The notes: a model not told the origin generated them from the letters alone. A DNA stretch of 46,011 nucleotides from DASTWM01 sp035765855 (GCA_035765855.1 DASTWM010000422.1:1-46011); one strand, 5' to 3'. Numbered from the stretch's first letter, positions 6,494-16,715 are shown. Made by a program: numbers and translations.

Positions 6494-8110
6494 TTACCTG
6501 ATAATCAGCGGCAGCAGCACGCGCGTCCGGTCGAGTACCGGCAGTGGCGTCGTTGCGGTCGTCGGCACGATGGTGCCAGGCAGTGGCGATGGCGCAGGCG
6601 TCCCAGATTGCGAAGTGGCGGTTGGTGTACCGGGCTGTGGAGTAATAAGTGTCGGTGTGGCCGTTGTAGCCGGTACAAACTCGAACGCGCCCATGTCGCA
6701 GCGTGGGCCTTGCGGGCGCGCTACTCCGCGCTCGTCAGTCGACGGGCAGCCGGAAAGAGCGCCGCTGTCGATCGCCGGGCTGCCGGGCAGCAGCGCATGC
6801 GTCTGGATCGTCGCGCTGTTTAACCCAAGCGCGTCGAGCATGGGGTTGGCGTTGCGCCGGTCGCCGGTCGCGTTAAACGCGCAGGTATCGCCGCTGTCGA
6901 GATTGTAGCCCGCCGAGGTCACGGTGCCGCTACAATTCGCGCCGCCTGCGGCATTTTCGTTCTGCGCCACAATGCTGTTTGTAAAGGTCATGGTGCCAGT
7001 GCTGCGCACGGTGTTGCCGTTGGGTGCAGTGTTGTTGACCATGGTAACGCTGCTGGCCGTCGTGCTACCGCCGTTGAAGATGCCGCCACCAAACTGATCC
7101 ATCAATGTGTTGCTTGCGCTATTGCCACTCAGCGTACTGTTGAGCAGCGTGAGCACGCCAAGAGTAAAGATGCCGCCGCCCTGTGAAGCTGCGTTGTTGC
7201 TGAGGGTGCTGCTGCTCACATGAACTGCCGCATTCCCGTCAATTGCGATAGCTCCGCCATACACCGCAGCGTTGCCGTCGAACGTGCTGGTTTGCACCAC
7301 GAGCGTGCCGCTGCCCTGTTGAACCGCCCCGCCCGAGAAGGCATGATTCCGCTTCATGAAGCTGTGCGTAATAGTCAGCGCCTGGTCGTTGGTTATCGCG
7401 CCGCCGCTGCTTTGCGCGGCATTATCAGAGAACGAGGAGTCGGTCACTTGCATGCTTCCAGCATTCCAGATCGCGCCGCCGTTGCTCGCTCGAAGCGACT
7501 CGAATGTGACATTATGTGCCGTAACCGTGCCAGTGGCGGCGTTGAAAATGCCGCCGCCATGCGCGTCGGTCTGGCTCCCGGCGATGTAATCGTCGCTCAT
7601 GGTCAGCGTCCCGCGATTGTAGATCGTGCCGCCATTCGCGCTGGTTTTGCCATTGTGCATGATGAGATTGTCGAGCGTGACGGTGGCAGTATACACGTCG
7701 AAGATGCGGTCGATCTGCGCGGCATCGATCGTTGTCGTGCTCGTCGGCACGCCGCTGATCGTCAGGTCGCCGGTGATGTCGAGATCGCCTTTGGCTGCCT
7801 GCTCGTCCGCGCCGGTGATCGACAGCGTGTACGTTCCGCCGAGCATCGTGATAGTGTCTGCGCCATCCACAGCGTTGGCCTGCTGCACCGCCGCTCGCAG
7901 CGTACAGGTTTTTGCGGCAGTGGCGCAGATATGATCGGCCAGGTCCGCGTCAGGCGCGTCGGCAGTGCTGTTCACCAGAAAAGTGCGGGATTGCTGTGCT
8001 GCATGGCTGGCTACGGTGCAAAACAGCACCAGCGGCACAGCAAGCATGCCGATTACAACCCCCACGCGCAGCCGGTAAGCGATAGTGTTTTTTCGCGCTC
8101 GTAGACACAT
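6494..8110 (-). CDS. Secreted CSLREA / right-handed beta-helix protein
   Basis: A 538-residue exported protein. The signal peptide lies at about residues 1-39 (GVVIGMLAVPLVLF core). A CSLREA-type start module follows (FLVNSTADAPD ... CTLRAAVQQAN, about 44-79). Then comes a long run of Gly/Asn-rich repeats with recurrent GGAI or GGGIF and 'S.L..N.A' turns, typical of a right-handed parallel beta-helix (choice-of-anchor Q type). A Thr/Pro-rich linker at about 475-520 leads to the C-terminal VLLPLIIR. Such proteins are surface or matrix proteins, and no catalytic site is evident. AAAGGAA precedes the ATG. The tail pattern resembles that of the convergent C25 protease, suggesting a shared export or anchoring route (inference). 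Confidence 0.8.
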   Translation of the reverse strand: MCLRARKNTIAYRLRVGVVIGMLAVPLVLFCTVASHAAQQSRTFLVNSTADAPDADLADHICATAAKTCTLRAAVQQANAVDGADTITMLGGTYTLSITGADEQAAKGDLDITGDLTISGVPTSTTTIDAAQIDRIFDVYTATVTLDNLIMHNGKTSANGGTIYNRGTLTMSDDYIAGSQTDAHGGGIFNAATGTVTAHNVTFESLRASNGGAIWNAGSMQVTDSSFSDNAAQSSGGAITNDQALTITHSFMKRNHAFSGGAVQQGSGTLVVQTSTFDGNAAVYGGAIAIDGNAAVHVSSSTLSNNAASQGGGIFTLGVLTLLNSTLSGNSASNTLMDQFGGGIFNGGSTTASSVTMVNNTAPNGNTVRSTGTMTFTNSIVAQNENAAGGANCSGTVTSAGYNLDSGDTCAFNATGDRRNANPMLDALGLNSATIQTHALLPGSPAIDSGALSGCPSTDERGVARPQGPRCDMGAFEFVPATTATPTLITPQPGTPTATSQSGTPAPSPLPGTIVPTTATTPLPVLDRTRVLLPLIIR

Positions 8111-8567
8111 TGAAGGTTCCTTTTATTCGAGAATGCAGGCAGCAGATACTCAGCAAATCCTATGTGATGTAGCAGGATTGTAAAAAGAAACCTGCCCTGG
8201 TAGTATACCGCTGATCAAGCTGATCGTTGCTCGATAGCTGGCTTTCTGTCAAAACTGATATGTGTACGTGGTGTGGCGTAGCCCGCGCAGTGTGTATGTT
8301 CCTGGTAAGAGAAACAGCGTGCTGTGGGCATGCATAACCAGGAGCAATGCGTGATGCTTGACAGGCGGCGTTGTAATGCCGAGAAGTGAATCGATGATCA
8401 TGAAGGAGCGACGTTTACCGTTCCTTGGACGAGAATGGTGATGGATGAAGCGTATATGCGCGGTGAAAGTATGGATCGGTAAACGTCTGACGCTATGATA
8501 GGTGAAAATGGTGAACTTTGGGTGACAAACCCGCAAAACCTTTATGAAACTTTTTACATCATGTGGC
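8111..8567. other. 457-bp spacer without a convincing gene
   Basis: The spacer holds the upstream region of the leftward CSLREA gene and the 3' side of purC. The only structure seen is an 11-bp inverted pair, GACGTTTACCG (8410-8420) and CGGTAAACGTC (8477-8487), separated by 56 nt. A leftward open frame of about 95 codons at 8249-8536 has no ribosome site or family resemblance and was not called. Confidence 0.4.
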
Positions 8568-9311
8568 CTAACGCCATTGGTTTGTCATCTCCACCACGGT
8601 TGCGTAACGCTGCCGCAGCTCCTCCAGGCGCTCGTCGGTAACTTCCTGCATGTTGCGGTACACCTGCTTGTCGAGCATGCGGCTTTTGTCGCCGCCCGGC
8701 CAGATCCGCCACGAATCGTTATCAATCACGTCGGCCACCAGCAGATTGCCGGCCGCGTCATGCCCGAATTCGATCTTAAGGTCCACCAGCGTCACGTCCT
8801 GCGCCGCCCATGCCTGCTCCAGCACGTCGAAGACGCGGCGGCCCTGCTCGGTCATCTGCTGCACGTCGGCGGCGGTGGCGATGCCCTGCGCGGCGATTTC
8901 CTCGCCGCTGATCTGCGGATCATGGCGGGCGTCGTCCTTAAGAAAAAATTCAACCAGCGGCGGGTCGAAGCGCTGGCCTTCGGTCGCGTCTGGATAACGC
9001 CGCAAAAACGATCCCGTCGCCATGCGCCGCTGCACAACTTCGATAGGAATCATGGCGCAGCGTCGCACCACCATGGTCGTCGCGTCCGGCGCGCTGACGA
9101 AATGCGTTGGGATGCCGGCGCGGTTCAGCAGCGCGAACACATTGGCGGTCGTCTGCCCGCTCAGCGCGCCCTTGCCAGCGATGACATTGCGGCGCGCGCC
9201 GTCGCCCGCGCTGATGTTGTCCTTGTGCTGCATAATCGCGAGTGTCGCGTCGTCGGGGTGAGCGTAAATAATTTTGGTCTTGCCTTCAGCAAGCTGTGGT
9301 CCGAGGTTCAT
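8568..9311 (-). CDS. purC: SAICAR synthetase (phosphoribosylaminoimidazole-succinocarboxamide synthase)
   Basis: A 247-residue, full-length PurC. It joins aspartate to CAIR using ATP, the eighth step of de novo purine synthesis. Visible signatures are the ATP-binding start LAEGKTKIIYAHPDD, SAGDGARR at about residues 35-42, the VVRR..IPIEVVQRRMATGSFLRR region at about 81-104, LVDLKIEFGHD at about 175-185 and DVIDNDSWRIWPGGDK at about 194-209. It lies 42 nt downstream of purM on the same strand, so the two form a small operon. The cytoplasmic role is standard. A GGAAGGAACAT stretch lies just upstream of the ATG. Confidence 0.95.
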   Translation of the reverse strand: MNLGPQLAEGKTKIIYAHPDDATLAIMQHKDNISAGDGARRNVIAGKGALSGQTTANVFALLNRAGIPTHFVSAPDATTMVVRRCAMIPIEVVQRRMATGSFLRRYPDATEGQRFDPPLVEFFLKDDARHDPQISGEEIAAQGIATAADVQQMTEQGRRVFDVLEQAWAAQDVTLVDLKIEFGHDAAGNLLVADVIDNDSWRIWPGGDKSRMLDKQVYRNMQEVTDERLEELRQRYATVVEMTNQWR

Positions 9312-9353
9312 GGTATGTTCCTTCCAACATGTTTGGAGTTTAGCAGATATGTT

Positions 9354-10361
9354 TTATACAATCTGAACGCCTGCATGATCTGTCACTTTGCCTACCAACC
9401 GCAGTTCCGGCACGGCCTGCCGGGCTGCCTCCGCCGCATCTTCTGGCACGACGACCAGCATGCCAAGCCCCATGTTGAGCGCGTGAAACGCTTCCCGCTC
9501 GTCGAGCTTCCCGTCGCGCACGAGCAACTCGAAGATTGGCGGCACGTCCCACGACTCGCGGCGGATGAGCGCGCCCGCGCCGTCCGGCAGCACGCGCGGC
9601 AGGTTGTCATACACGCCGCCGCCGGTGATGTGCGCCAGGCCATGGAGCGGCACGCCCGCCGATTGGAGCGCGATTATCTCGTCGAGGTAGGAGCGGTGAA
9701 CCTGGAGCAGCGCTGCGCCGATTGTCTGCCCGCCAAGCTCATGCGGGCGCTCATCATACCGATCCCCAAACACGCGCCGCGCCAGCGAATAGCCGTTGGT
9801 GTGCAGCCCGTTGGATGGCAGCGCCAGAATCGCGTCGCCCACCGCAACATCATGCGGCAGCATGCGCGCCCGGTCGACCACGCCGACGATCGTACCCGCC
9901 AGATCGAACGCGCCGTCGTGGTACACGTCTGGCATTTCGGCGGTTTCGCCGCCGAGCAGCGCGCAGCCAGCGGCCCGGCATGCCGTTGCCACGCCGCCGA
10001 CGAGCGCGGCGACATGCTGCGCGTCCAACTGTGCCGTAGCGATATAATCCATGAAAAAGAGCGGGCGCGCGCCCTGCACCAGAATGTCATTGATACAATG
10101 GTTGACCAGATCTTGCCCAACCGTGTCGTAGCGGCCCAGCGCCGCCGCCACCAGCGTTTTCGTGCCAACCCCATCGGTCGAGGCGACCAGCACCGGCTGT
10201 TGATGGCCGTGCATCACCGCGCCCAGGTCAAAGCAGCCGCCAAACGCGCCCATGCCGGACAGCACCGCCGCCGTGTATGTTGAGCGGACAGCCTCGGCCA
10301 TAAGGCTATTTGCGCGGCTCGCTTCAGCAATATTGACGCCGGATTGGGCGTAGGTTGGCAT
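9354..10361 (-). CDS. purM: AIR synthetase (phosphoribosylformylglycinamidine cyclo-ligase)
   Basis: A 335-residue PurM that closes the imidazole ring of FGAM to AIR with ATP, the fifth step of purine synthesis. Diagnostic segments are YAQSGVNIAEA at about residues 4-14, VASTDGVGTK at about 55-64, HCINDILVQGARPLFFMDY at about 84-102, LLGGETAEMPDVY at about 131-143, ALPSNGLHTNGYSLAR at about 173-188 and HITGGGVYDNLPR at about 241-253. The start at 10361 is chosen because the conserved fold begins there and GGAGAGGATGAGGAT precedes it. A start 27 codons earlier would overlap the divergent gene's promoter. It is the first gene of a purM-purC pair. Confidence 0.95.
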   Translation of the reverse strand: MPTYAQSGVNIAEASRANSLMAEAVRSTYTAAVLSGMGAFGGCFDLGAVMHGHQQPVLVASTDGVGTKTLVAAALGRYDTVGQDLVNHCINDILVQGARPLFFMDYIATAQLDAQHVAALVGGVATACRAAGCALLGGETAEMPDVYHDGAFDLAGTIVGVVDRARMLPHDVAVGDAILALPSNGLHTNGYSLARRVFGDRYDERPHELGGQTIGAALLQVHRSYLDEIIALQSAGVPLHGLAHITGGGVYDNLPRVLPDGAGALIRRESWDVPPIFELLVRDGKLDEREAFHALNMGLGMLVVVPEDAAEAARQAVPELRLVGKVTDHAGVQIV

Positions 10362-10415
10362 ATCCTCATCCTCTCCTATGATTCTGATCAGCCGACATAT
10401 GATAAAGTATCGTGC

Positions 10416-11240
10416 ATGGATAAGCAAGGTGAGTTCATTCAAGGCATGGAGAAAAGTCGCACAATGTCTTTCCCTTCCCAGCCACCAGCTGTATTACGAC
10501 CGCTGCGCTTTGTCAGCGTGATTGTGCTCGGTGTGATTGTCGTCGAAACCATTTTTTCGATGCTGTTCAGTGAAATCGCGCCCGATCTTTCCTGGATATT
10601 CGTTGGCATCATGATTGGCGGTATGTTCAGCGTGATAGCTGCCGTGCTGCTGACGTATTTTGGATGGTGGCGCAAGAGCGGCCTGTTGCGTGGCACATCG
10701 CTGCGCAATATTGGCCTGTTCTGGCCGCTGTTGCTGTACGGATTGCTGCCGTTCGCGCAGGGTTTGCAAACGTTGCGTTCCACGCTCGATCTTGCCATGC
10801 TGGTGGGGGTGTTTGTTGCCTTCTGGCAAACGGCTGTGCTTGGCATGTTTGTGCTGGTGCTGTCGCACCATGGCGTGTGGCGCACGACCGTTTACGCCGC
10901 GCTGCTGTTCGCGGTCATGCATCTTGGCGGCATCCTGGCCGGCGCCGATCCAATCATTGTCGGCCTGGTATGTTTATCGTATTTGTTTCTTGGCTTCGCG
11001 TTCGTGTCGCTGCGTTTGCGTACCGGCGTGCTGTGGCCGCAATGGCTAATCTATACCCTGTTTCTGGTACTGAGCGCGCTGCTCCAGCCCACGCGCGGGA
11101 TAAATCTGGTGCCGCCAATCGAGACGCTGACCGGGCTGGTGGTGATCACAGGGATTTTGGCTGTGTACGGAGGAGTCATGCTCGCCCGCTACCACGCCGC
11201 GCCAGTAGACAAGACCGCCGATGTAAAACGTAGAGCGTAG
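10416..11240 (+). CDS. Polytopic membrane protein, CPBP-like but without catalytic glutamates
   Basis: A protein of about 274 residues with roughly seven or eight hydrophobic helices. The second half lines up with the CPBP (Abi/CAAX protease) fold. VGVFVAFWQTAVLG at about residues 130-143 stands where the EExxxR motif is expected. ALLFAVMHLGG at about 162-172 keeps the conserved His. FLGFAFVSLRLRTGVLWPQWLIY follows. The paired glutamates and the last H..N motif are absent, so protease activity is unlikely. Starts at 10446 and 10464 are also possible; the latter has GGAGA about 11 nt upstream. The last codons and stop fall inside a heptamer hairpin element (11226-11288). The family call is tentative. 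Confidence 0.6.
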   Translation: MDKQGEFIQGMEKSRTMSFPSQPPAVLRPLRFVSVIVLGVIVVETIFSMLFSEIAPDLSWIFVGIMIGGMFSVIAAVLLTYFGWWRKSGLLRGTSLRNIGLFWPLLLYGLLPFAQGLQTLRSTLDLAMLVGVFVAFWQTAVLGMFVLVLSHHGVWRTTVYAALLFAVMHLGGILAGADPIIVGLVCLSYLFLGFAFVSLRLRTGVLWPQWLIYTLFLVLSALLQPTRGINLVPPIETLTGLVVITGILAVYGGVMLARYHAAPVDKTADVKRRA

Positions 11241-11288
11241 CGTGCAAAACGTATCTTCTCATATGTTGCACGCTTTACGTTTCGCTAC
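11226..11288. repeat. Heptamer hairpin element at the 3' end of the CPBP-like gene
   Basis: The left arm has units AACGTAG-AGCGTAG-CGTGCAA-AACGTA. The right arm has TTGCACG-CTTTACG-TTTCGCT. The arms are imperfect inverted copies with 7-nt periodicity. The gene's stop codon (11238-11240) lies in the left arm, so the element supplies the C-terminus. It probably also ends transcription. Confidence 0.6.
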
Positions 11289-11311
11289 CCCCATTTCTCG
11301 TTTGCCAGTGG

Positions 11312-11317
11312 TATAAT
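11312..11317 (+). promoter_or_regulatory. Extended -10 promoter element (TGgTATAAT) for the VWA gene
   Basis: A consensus TATAAT preceded by TGG lies 72 nt before the ATG at 11389. No clear -35 is present at 17 bp, as is common with extended -10 promoters. Confidence 0.45.
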
Positions 11318-11388
11318 GCAGCCGTACTGCTGACAACCAAGCCTTTCCGCCTCTCGTCGTGCCCCGCGCTGAAATCTAGGAAGAAACT

Positions 11389-12792
11389 ATGGAACAACGC
11401 ATTGTTGAATTTATTACCGCGCTGCGTAACGCTGGCGTGCGCGTTTCCGTTGCTGAAAGCGCCGACGCGCTGCGAGCTATTGATGCGACTGGCATTGCCG
11501 ACCGCGATTTTTTTCGCTCCGGCATGCGCGCCACGCTGGTAAAAGAAGCCAACGATATTCCGACGTTTGAAGAATTATTTCCGTCCTTTTTTGGCACAGG
11601 CACGCCGCAGATGCCAAATCAGGGGCCGGGCAGCGGCAGCATGAGCGAAGAAGAGCGCCAGCAACTCATGCAGGCGCTGGAAGAAATGCTCCGCAATATG
11701 ACGCCCGAACAACTGCGCCAGATGTTCGAGTCCATGATGACTGGTGAGTCGATGAACAGCCAGGATTTGCGCGACATGGTGCAGGAGTCGATGCAAGGCT
11801 CGCCGATGACGAATCCGTTCTATCAGGCGATGATGACGCGCCGCGCCATGCGCGACATGCAGTTCGATCGCTTGGAAGAATTGCTGCAAGAGTTGATGGA
11901 AAAACTGCGCGAGGCGGGCGTCAGCGAGGAGGCGCTGCAACAGCTTGCGCAGGAAGCGCGCGAAAACATGGAAGCGCTTGGCGAGCAGATCAGCAAGGAG
12001 GTCGGCGCGGGCATGGCGCAGCGCGCGACCGAGGAACGCCCCAAACCGCAGGACATGGACCAGTTGATGGACCGCCCGTTCGAGCACATGCGCTACGACG
12101 ATGTGGAGGAGATGCGCGGCGTCACGAACCGGCTGGCGGCGCAGTTGCGCTCGCGGGCCAGCCTGCGGCAGCGGCGCGGCAACAAGGGCGTGCTGGACGC
12201 GAAAAGCACCATCCGCGCCAATCTGCGCTTCGGCGGCGTGCCGATGGAAGTGCGCCACCGCCGCAAGCACCTCAAGCCCAAACTGACGGTGATCTGCGAC
12301 CTTTCGACCTCCATGCGGCCTGTCGCGACGTTCATGCTCCAGATGGTCTACGCGCTGCAAGATCAGGTCAGCCGCACGCGCTCGTTCGCGTTCATCGAGG
12401 ACATGGAAGATATCTCGACCGACTTCAAGGACGCGCGCCCCGAAACGGCGATTCAGGAAGTATTGCAGCGCATGCGGCCCGGCTACTACAGCACCGATCT
12501 CGGCACCAGTCTGGCAACCTTTGCGCGCGACCACATGGGCGCGGTTGACCGCCGCACGACGGTAATTGTGCTGGGCGACGGGCGCAACAATTACAACGAC
12601 CCGAATCTGCGCGATTTTGAATATATCAAGCGGCGGGCGCGCAAGCTGATCTGGTTCAACCCAGAAAACCCGCGCACGTGGGGAACCGGCGACAGCGACA
12701 TGCCGAAGTATGTTCCACTGTGCGACACGGTGCATCAGGTCAGCAACATGCGCCAGCTTGCCGCAGCGGTCGAGTCGCTCTTTACACGATAG
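11389..12792 (+). CDS. CoxE-like von Willebrand factor A domain protein
   Basis: A 467-residue cytoplasmic protein. The N-terminal segment (residues 1-60) is a helical VWA-containing CoxE-like start. Residues about 85-240 are a charged, Met/Gln-rich helical region. The VWA domain begins at about 298 with the MIDAS motif DLSTSM (Asp304, Ser306, Ser308) and continues through TRSFAFIEDMEDIS, TDLGTSLATF and TVIVLGDGRNN, with further metal-site Thr/Asp residues. CoxE-like proteins often partner MoxR AAA+ ATPases in assembling metalloenzymes, but no moxR gene is in this window. AGGAAG precedes the ATG. The gene ends convergently with the PPOX gene, with a hairpin element in between. Confidence 0.8.
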   Translation: MEQRIVEFITALRNAGVRVSVAESADALRAIDATGIADRDFFRSGMRATLVKEANDIPTFEELFPSFFGTGTPQMPNQGPGSGSMSEEERQQLMQALEEMLRNMTPEQLRQMFESMMTGESMNSQDLRDMVQESMQGSPMTNPFYQAMMTRRAMRDMQFDRLEELLQELMEKLREAGVSEEALQQLAQEARENMEALGEQISKEVGAGMAQRATEERPKPQDMDQLMDRPFEHMRYDDVEEMRGVTNRLAAQLRSRASLRQRRGNKGVLDAKSTIRANLRFGGVPMEVRHRRKHLKPKLTVICDLSTSMRPVATFMLQMVYALQDQVSRTRSFAFIEDMEDISTDFKDARPETAIQEVLQRMRPGYYSTDLGTSLATFARDHMGAVDRRTTVIVLGDGRNNYNDPNLRDFEYIKRRARKLIWFNPENPRTWGTGDSDMPKYVPLCDTVHQVSNMRQLAAAVESLFTR

Positions 12793-12796
12793 GTCT

Positions 12797-12870
12797 GAGT
12801 TTTGAATTATGCGTTTTGCGCCGGTGAAATATACGTTCTTATTCAGAACTCAAAACGCATAACGCATACC
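12797..12870. repeat. Heptamer hairpin element between convergent genes
   Basis: Left units GAGTTTT-GAATTAT-GCGTTTT-GCG (12799 on) face right units CAGAACT-CAAAACG-CATAACG-CATACC. The arms are imperfect inverted copies, and both show a 7-nt period with shuffled words. Position between the ends of two convergent genes suggests a two-way terminator. Confidence 0.65.
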
Positions 12871-12876
12871 TTCCTG

Positions 12877-13299
12877 TTAGAATCCGCGCACCTTGGCCGG
12901 CGTGACGCGGAGGGCGACCGAATAGGCAGCAGCAAAGCTGTCCGGTTCCATGCCAATGTCGCCGATGCGCGTACGGTACTTTTCCAGATACAGCGGCACT
13001 GCCGTTGCTGGTGGCGCATCATGATCGATTGCCGCCGTTCCGGTCAGCACAATGATGTTGCCGCCGTCGCTGTCGCCGTCAAAGTGCAGCGCCACGCGCG
13101 GCTGGCGTTCGATGTTGCGCAGCTTGGGCGTGTTCGGTTGGCTATAGATCAGCGCCGTTTCGCCATCCCACAGAAACCATACCGGGCTTGGCTGCGGCGT
13201 GCCGTCTGCGTCTACGGTGACGAGCCAGATGACGGGCTCTTCCTGAAGACGGCGAAGCACGCGGCTGCCAAACGGAGTGCTCGTATCTACATTCAGCAT
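12877..13299 (-). CDS. PPOX-class F420-dependent oxidoreductase (TIGR03667-like)
   Basis: A 140-residue split-barrel flavin/deazaflavin-binding protein. PVIWLVTVDADGTPQPSPVWFLWDG at about residues 22-46 is the typical barrel start. YSQPNTPKLRNIERQPRVALHF at about 51-72 covers the cofactor phosphate site, and LTGTAAI follows. The C-terminal RYRTRI-type segment appears as YLEKYRTRIGDIGM. The pattern fits the small F420-dependent family of Actinobacteria and Chloroflexota. Whether it uses F420 or FMN cannot be settled by eye. AGGAGG stands 6 nt before the ATG at 13299. Longer upstream frames overlap the divergent hydrolase and were rejected. Confidence 0.8.
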   Translation of the reverse strand: MLNVDTSTPFGSRVLRRLQEEPVIWLVTVDADGTPQPSPVWFLWDGETALIYSQPNTPKLRNIERQPRVALHFDGDSDGGNIIVLTGTAAIDHDAPPATAVPLYLEKYRTRIGDIGMEPDSFAAAYSVALRVTPAKVRGF

Positions 13300-13374
13300 G
13301 CAATCCTCCTGGCACTTCATATGCACGGCTATTGCTTGAGTAGCCAGCATCATTATAGCATTCGGTGTGCAACG

Positions 13375-14400
13375 ATGAAGAAAGCTCTTGTGCGAGGTGC
13401 GTGCGCTGCTACGATAGGTGTGCTGTCCATGTATTATTATCGCCGCTGGCATGAACAGGCGATTGCGCGCCTGCATGCCCAGAGCAGCATGGTAGAGACC
13501 GCGCGTGGCCCGGTGGAATATGCCTTTGCCGGTGATCCGCGCGATCCAGTCGTGTTGCTTTCGCATGGCACACCGGGCGGCTCCGATCAGGGCTTTCTGT
13601 TTGCGGACCTTGTGCAGCGCGGCTTTTGCGTGCTGACGCCCTCGCGGCCTGGCTACCTGCGCACGCCGCTTGAACTTGGCCGCACGCCGGGCGAGCAGGC
13701 CGACATGTTCGCCGCGCTGCTTGACACGTTGAACATTGCCGACGTGGCGGTGCTGGGTATGTCTGGCGGCGGTCCGGCGGCGTTGCAGTTCGCGCTGCGT
13801 CACGGCGAACGGGTGTGGGCGCTGGTGCTGGAGTCAGCGGTGACGCAGGACTACCGTCCCAGCGAAGCCGTACTCGATCGCGCGCTGGGGCGGCTGTTTC
13901 TCGGTCGCGCGGGCCTCGATGGCGTGCTGTGGCTTTCAAGCATGGTCGCTCATCGCTGGCCCCGGCTGGCACTGGAAACCTACCTCGGCATCGAGAGCAC
14001 CTACGACCGGGCGGGAATCGTGCGCTGCGCCGATGAAGTCTTGCGCCGACCGAAACAGGTGCAACTCTTTACGCATCTGGTAGATACGGTAGTTCCCTAT
14101 GACGTGCGCCAGCAAGGCCGGGACAACGATCTGGCGCAATTTGCCTGCATGCTGCCCTATTCGCTTGACCAGATCGCCGCGCCGACGTTGATCATGCACA
14201 GCCCATATGATGGCGACGTACCGTTTGCGCAGGCCGAACACGCCGCGATGATGATTCCTGGTGCTGAGCTATGCGCGGTGCCTGCGGCGGGGCATTTCTT
14301 GTGGCTCACCGATGATGCCGACCGGGTTGCCAGCAAGCGCGCCGCGTTCCTGGCGGCTCATGCGCCGACCTATAGTAAACAAGTGACCAAAGTACTGTAA
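13375..14400 (+). CDS. Alpha/beta hydrolase, membrane-anchored or exported
   Basis: A 341-residue protein. A short hydrophobic N-terminus (residues 5-21) is followed by an alpha/beta hydrolase fold. The oxyanion-side motif is VVLLSHGTPGGSDQGF at about 59-74, the nucleophile elbow GMSGGGP carries Ser130, the acid is Asp279 or Asp281 in SPYDGDVPF, and the catalytic His is His307 in AAGHFLW. Substrate class cannot be assigned; esterase, lactonase or epoxide-type enzymes share this pattern. The start at 13375 is at the hydrophobic segment. The nearest upstream A+T block (CATTATAGC) is within 25 nt, so the message could be nearly leaderless. It is divergent from the PPOX gene. Confidence 0.82.
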   Translation: MKKALVRGACAATIGVLSMYYYRRWHEQAIARLHAQSSMVETARGPVEYAFAGDPRDPVVLLSHGTPGGSDQGFLFADLVQRGFCVLTPSRPGYLRTPLELGRTPGEQADMFAALLDTLNIADVAVLGMSGGGPAALQFALRHGERVWALVLESAVTQDYRPSEAVLDRALGRLFLGRAGLDGVLWLSSMVAHRWPRLALETYLGIESTYDRAGIVRCADEVLRRPKQVQLFTHLVDTVVPYDVRQQGRDNDLAQFACMLPYSLDQIAAPTLIMHSPYDGDVPFAQAEHAAMMIPGAELCAVPAAGHFLWLTDDADRVASKRAAFLAAHAPTYSKQVTKVL

Positions 14401-14540
14401 ATAATGTAGAAGAAGGGTTGTAAATGGCATACACTGTGCTAAACTACAAGCATACTTCACTCTGCTGGACATAACCTTTCGGGCAACGATGTTGCTCACT
14501 GCACGCGCAGTTTTCATGGAGCAAGCGCAAGGAGGCAAAG

Positions 14541-14744
14541 ATGAGCACGCAAACACCCCAAAATACACAACTTTCCCCACCATCACAAGAGGCGGCCCCC
14601 GTTACGGGAGAGGCTGAGCTGGAGCGATACGAGCGCGTGATGTCCGAACACAAAGTTGAGATCACAGTGCTGCAAGAGATTATTGAGCAGTACCGCGCCC
14701 GGCGGCAGAGCGGCTGGGGGCATGACAACATGCCCACTCCCTAG
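14541..14744 (+). CDS. Small hypothetical protein, 67 residues
   Basis: A strong AAGGAGG lies about 6 nt before the ATG and a good terminator follows 30 nt after the stop, so this looks like an independent small gene. The protein has a Pro/Gln/Ser-rich N-terminal third and then an amphipathic helix (EAELERYERVMSEHKVEI, about residues 24-41, continuing to about 53) with coiled-coil character. The tail is polar and Gly-containing. No family was recognised. The helix may mediate dimerisation. Confidence 0.6.
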   Translation: MSTQTPQNTQLSPPSQEAAPVTGEAELERYERVMSEHKVEITVLQEIIEQYRARRQSGWGHDNMPTP

Positions 14745-14774
14745 CCTATACCGGCGCGCATATGTCGAGCATAC

Positions 14775-14811
14775 AGGAACAGGTCACGTTTGTGGCCTGT
14801 TCCTTTTTTTT
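14775..14811 (+). terminator. Strong rho-independent terminator
   Basis: A 13-bp stem (14775-14787 with 14792-14804, one G-U pair) and a GTTT loop are followed by seven T residues. It lies just after the 67-residue protein gene. Confidence 0.92.
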
Positions 14812-14959
14812 GGCGCAACATGGCTGCCTGCCCGACGTACAACAACCTTCAATTATGTTGATACAGGGATAGCAAAAACATATACCAGTAGCACGGTTGA
14901 ATATCATGCCTTGTGGTATCATGCTGATATAAACATAGACTCAACGAGGAGCAGCAACC

Positions 14960-16633
<1,674 letters not shown>

Positions 16634-16643
16634 TCCTTTCCAT

Positions 16644-16702
16644 ACCCGTCAGGTCTTGAGATTACCAACCGTAACGATTTCGCCGTTATAAACCTGACGG
16701 GT
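16644..16702. terminator. Bidirectional hairpin between mutase and moaC
   Basis: The 11-bp perfect arms ACCCGTCAGGT (16644-16654) and ACCTGACGGGT (16692-16702) enclose 37 nt. It lies between two convergent genes. The arms are not tandem heptamers, so this differs from the main repeat family. Confidence 0.65.
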
Positions 16703-16715
16703 TTACATATTTTCC

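Noticed and set aside
8249..8536. Leftward 95-codon frame upstream of the CSLREA gene
   Set aside because: No ribosome site, no family resemblance, and it lies in an A+T-richer regulatory spacer.
8544..10283. Long rightward open frame of 579 codons over purC and purM
   Set aside because: It is antisense to two clearly recognised genes. High GC content keeps the opposite strand open, and its translation shows no domain.
10290..10415. Purine riboswitch or PurR-box upstream of purM
   Set aside because: No purine-riboswitch core or clear palindrome was found in the short divergent spacer.
11575..12735. Leftward open frame of 386 codons over the VWA gene
   Set aside because: It is the antisense shadow of the CoxE-like gene; the translation is His/Arg/Leu-rich without any family.
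12802..13374. N-terminal extension of the alpha/beta hydrolase
   Set aside because: The extra 191 codons are antisense to the PPOX gene. The hydrolase proper starts at 13375 with a hydrophobic segment.
14881..14959. Sigma70 promoter for the methylmalonyl-CoA mutase gene
   Set aside because: TTGAAT and TATCAT are present but only 14 bp apart. No acceptable pair could be fixed, so it was left out.
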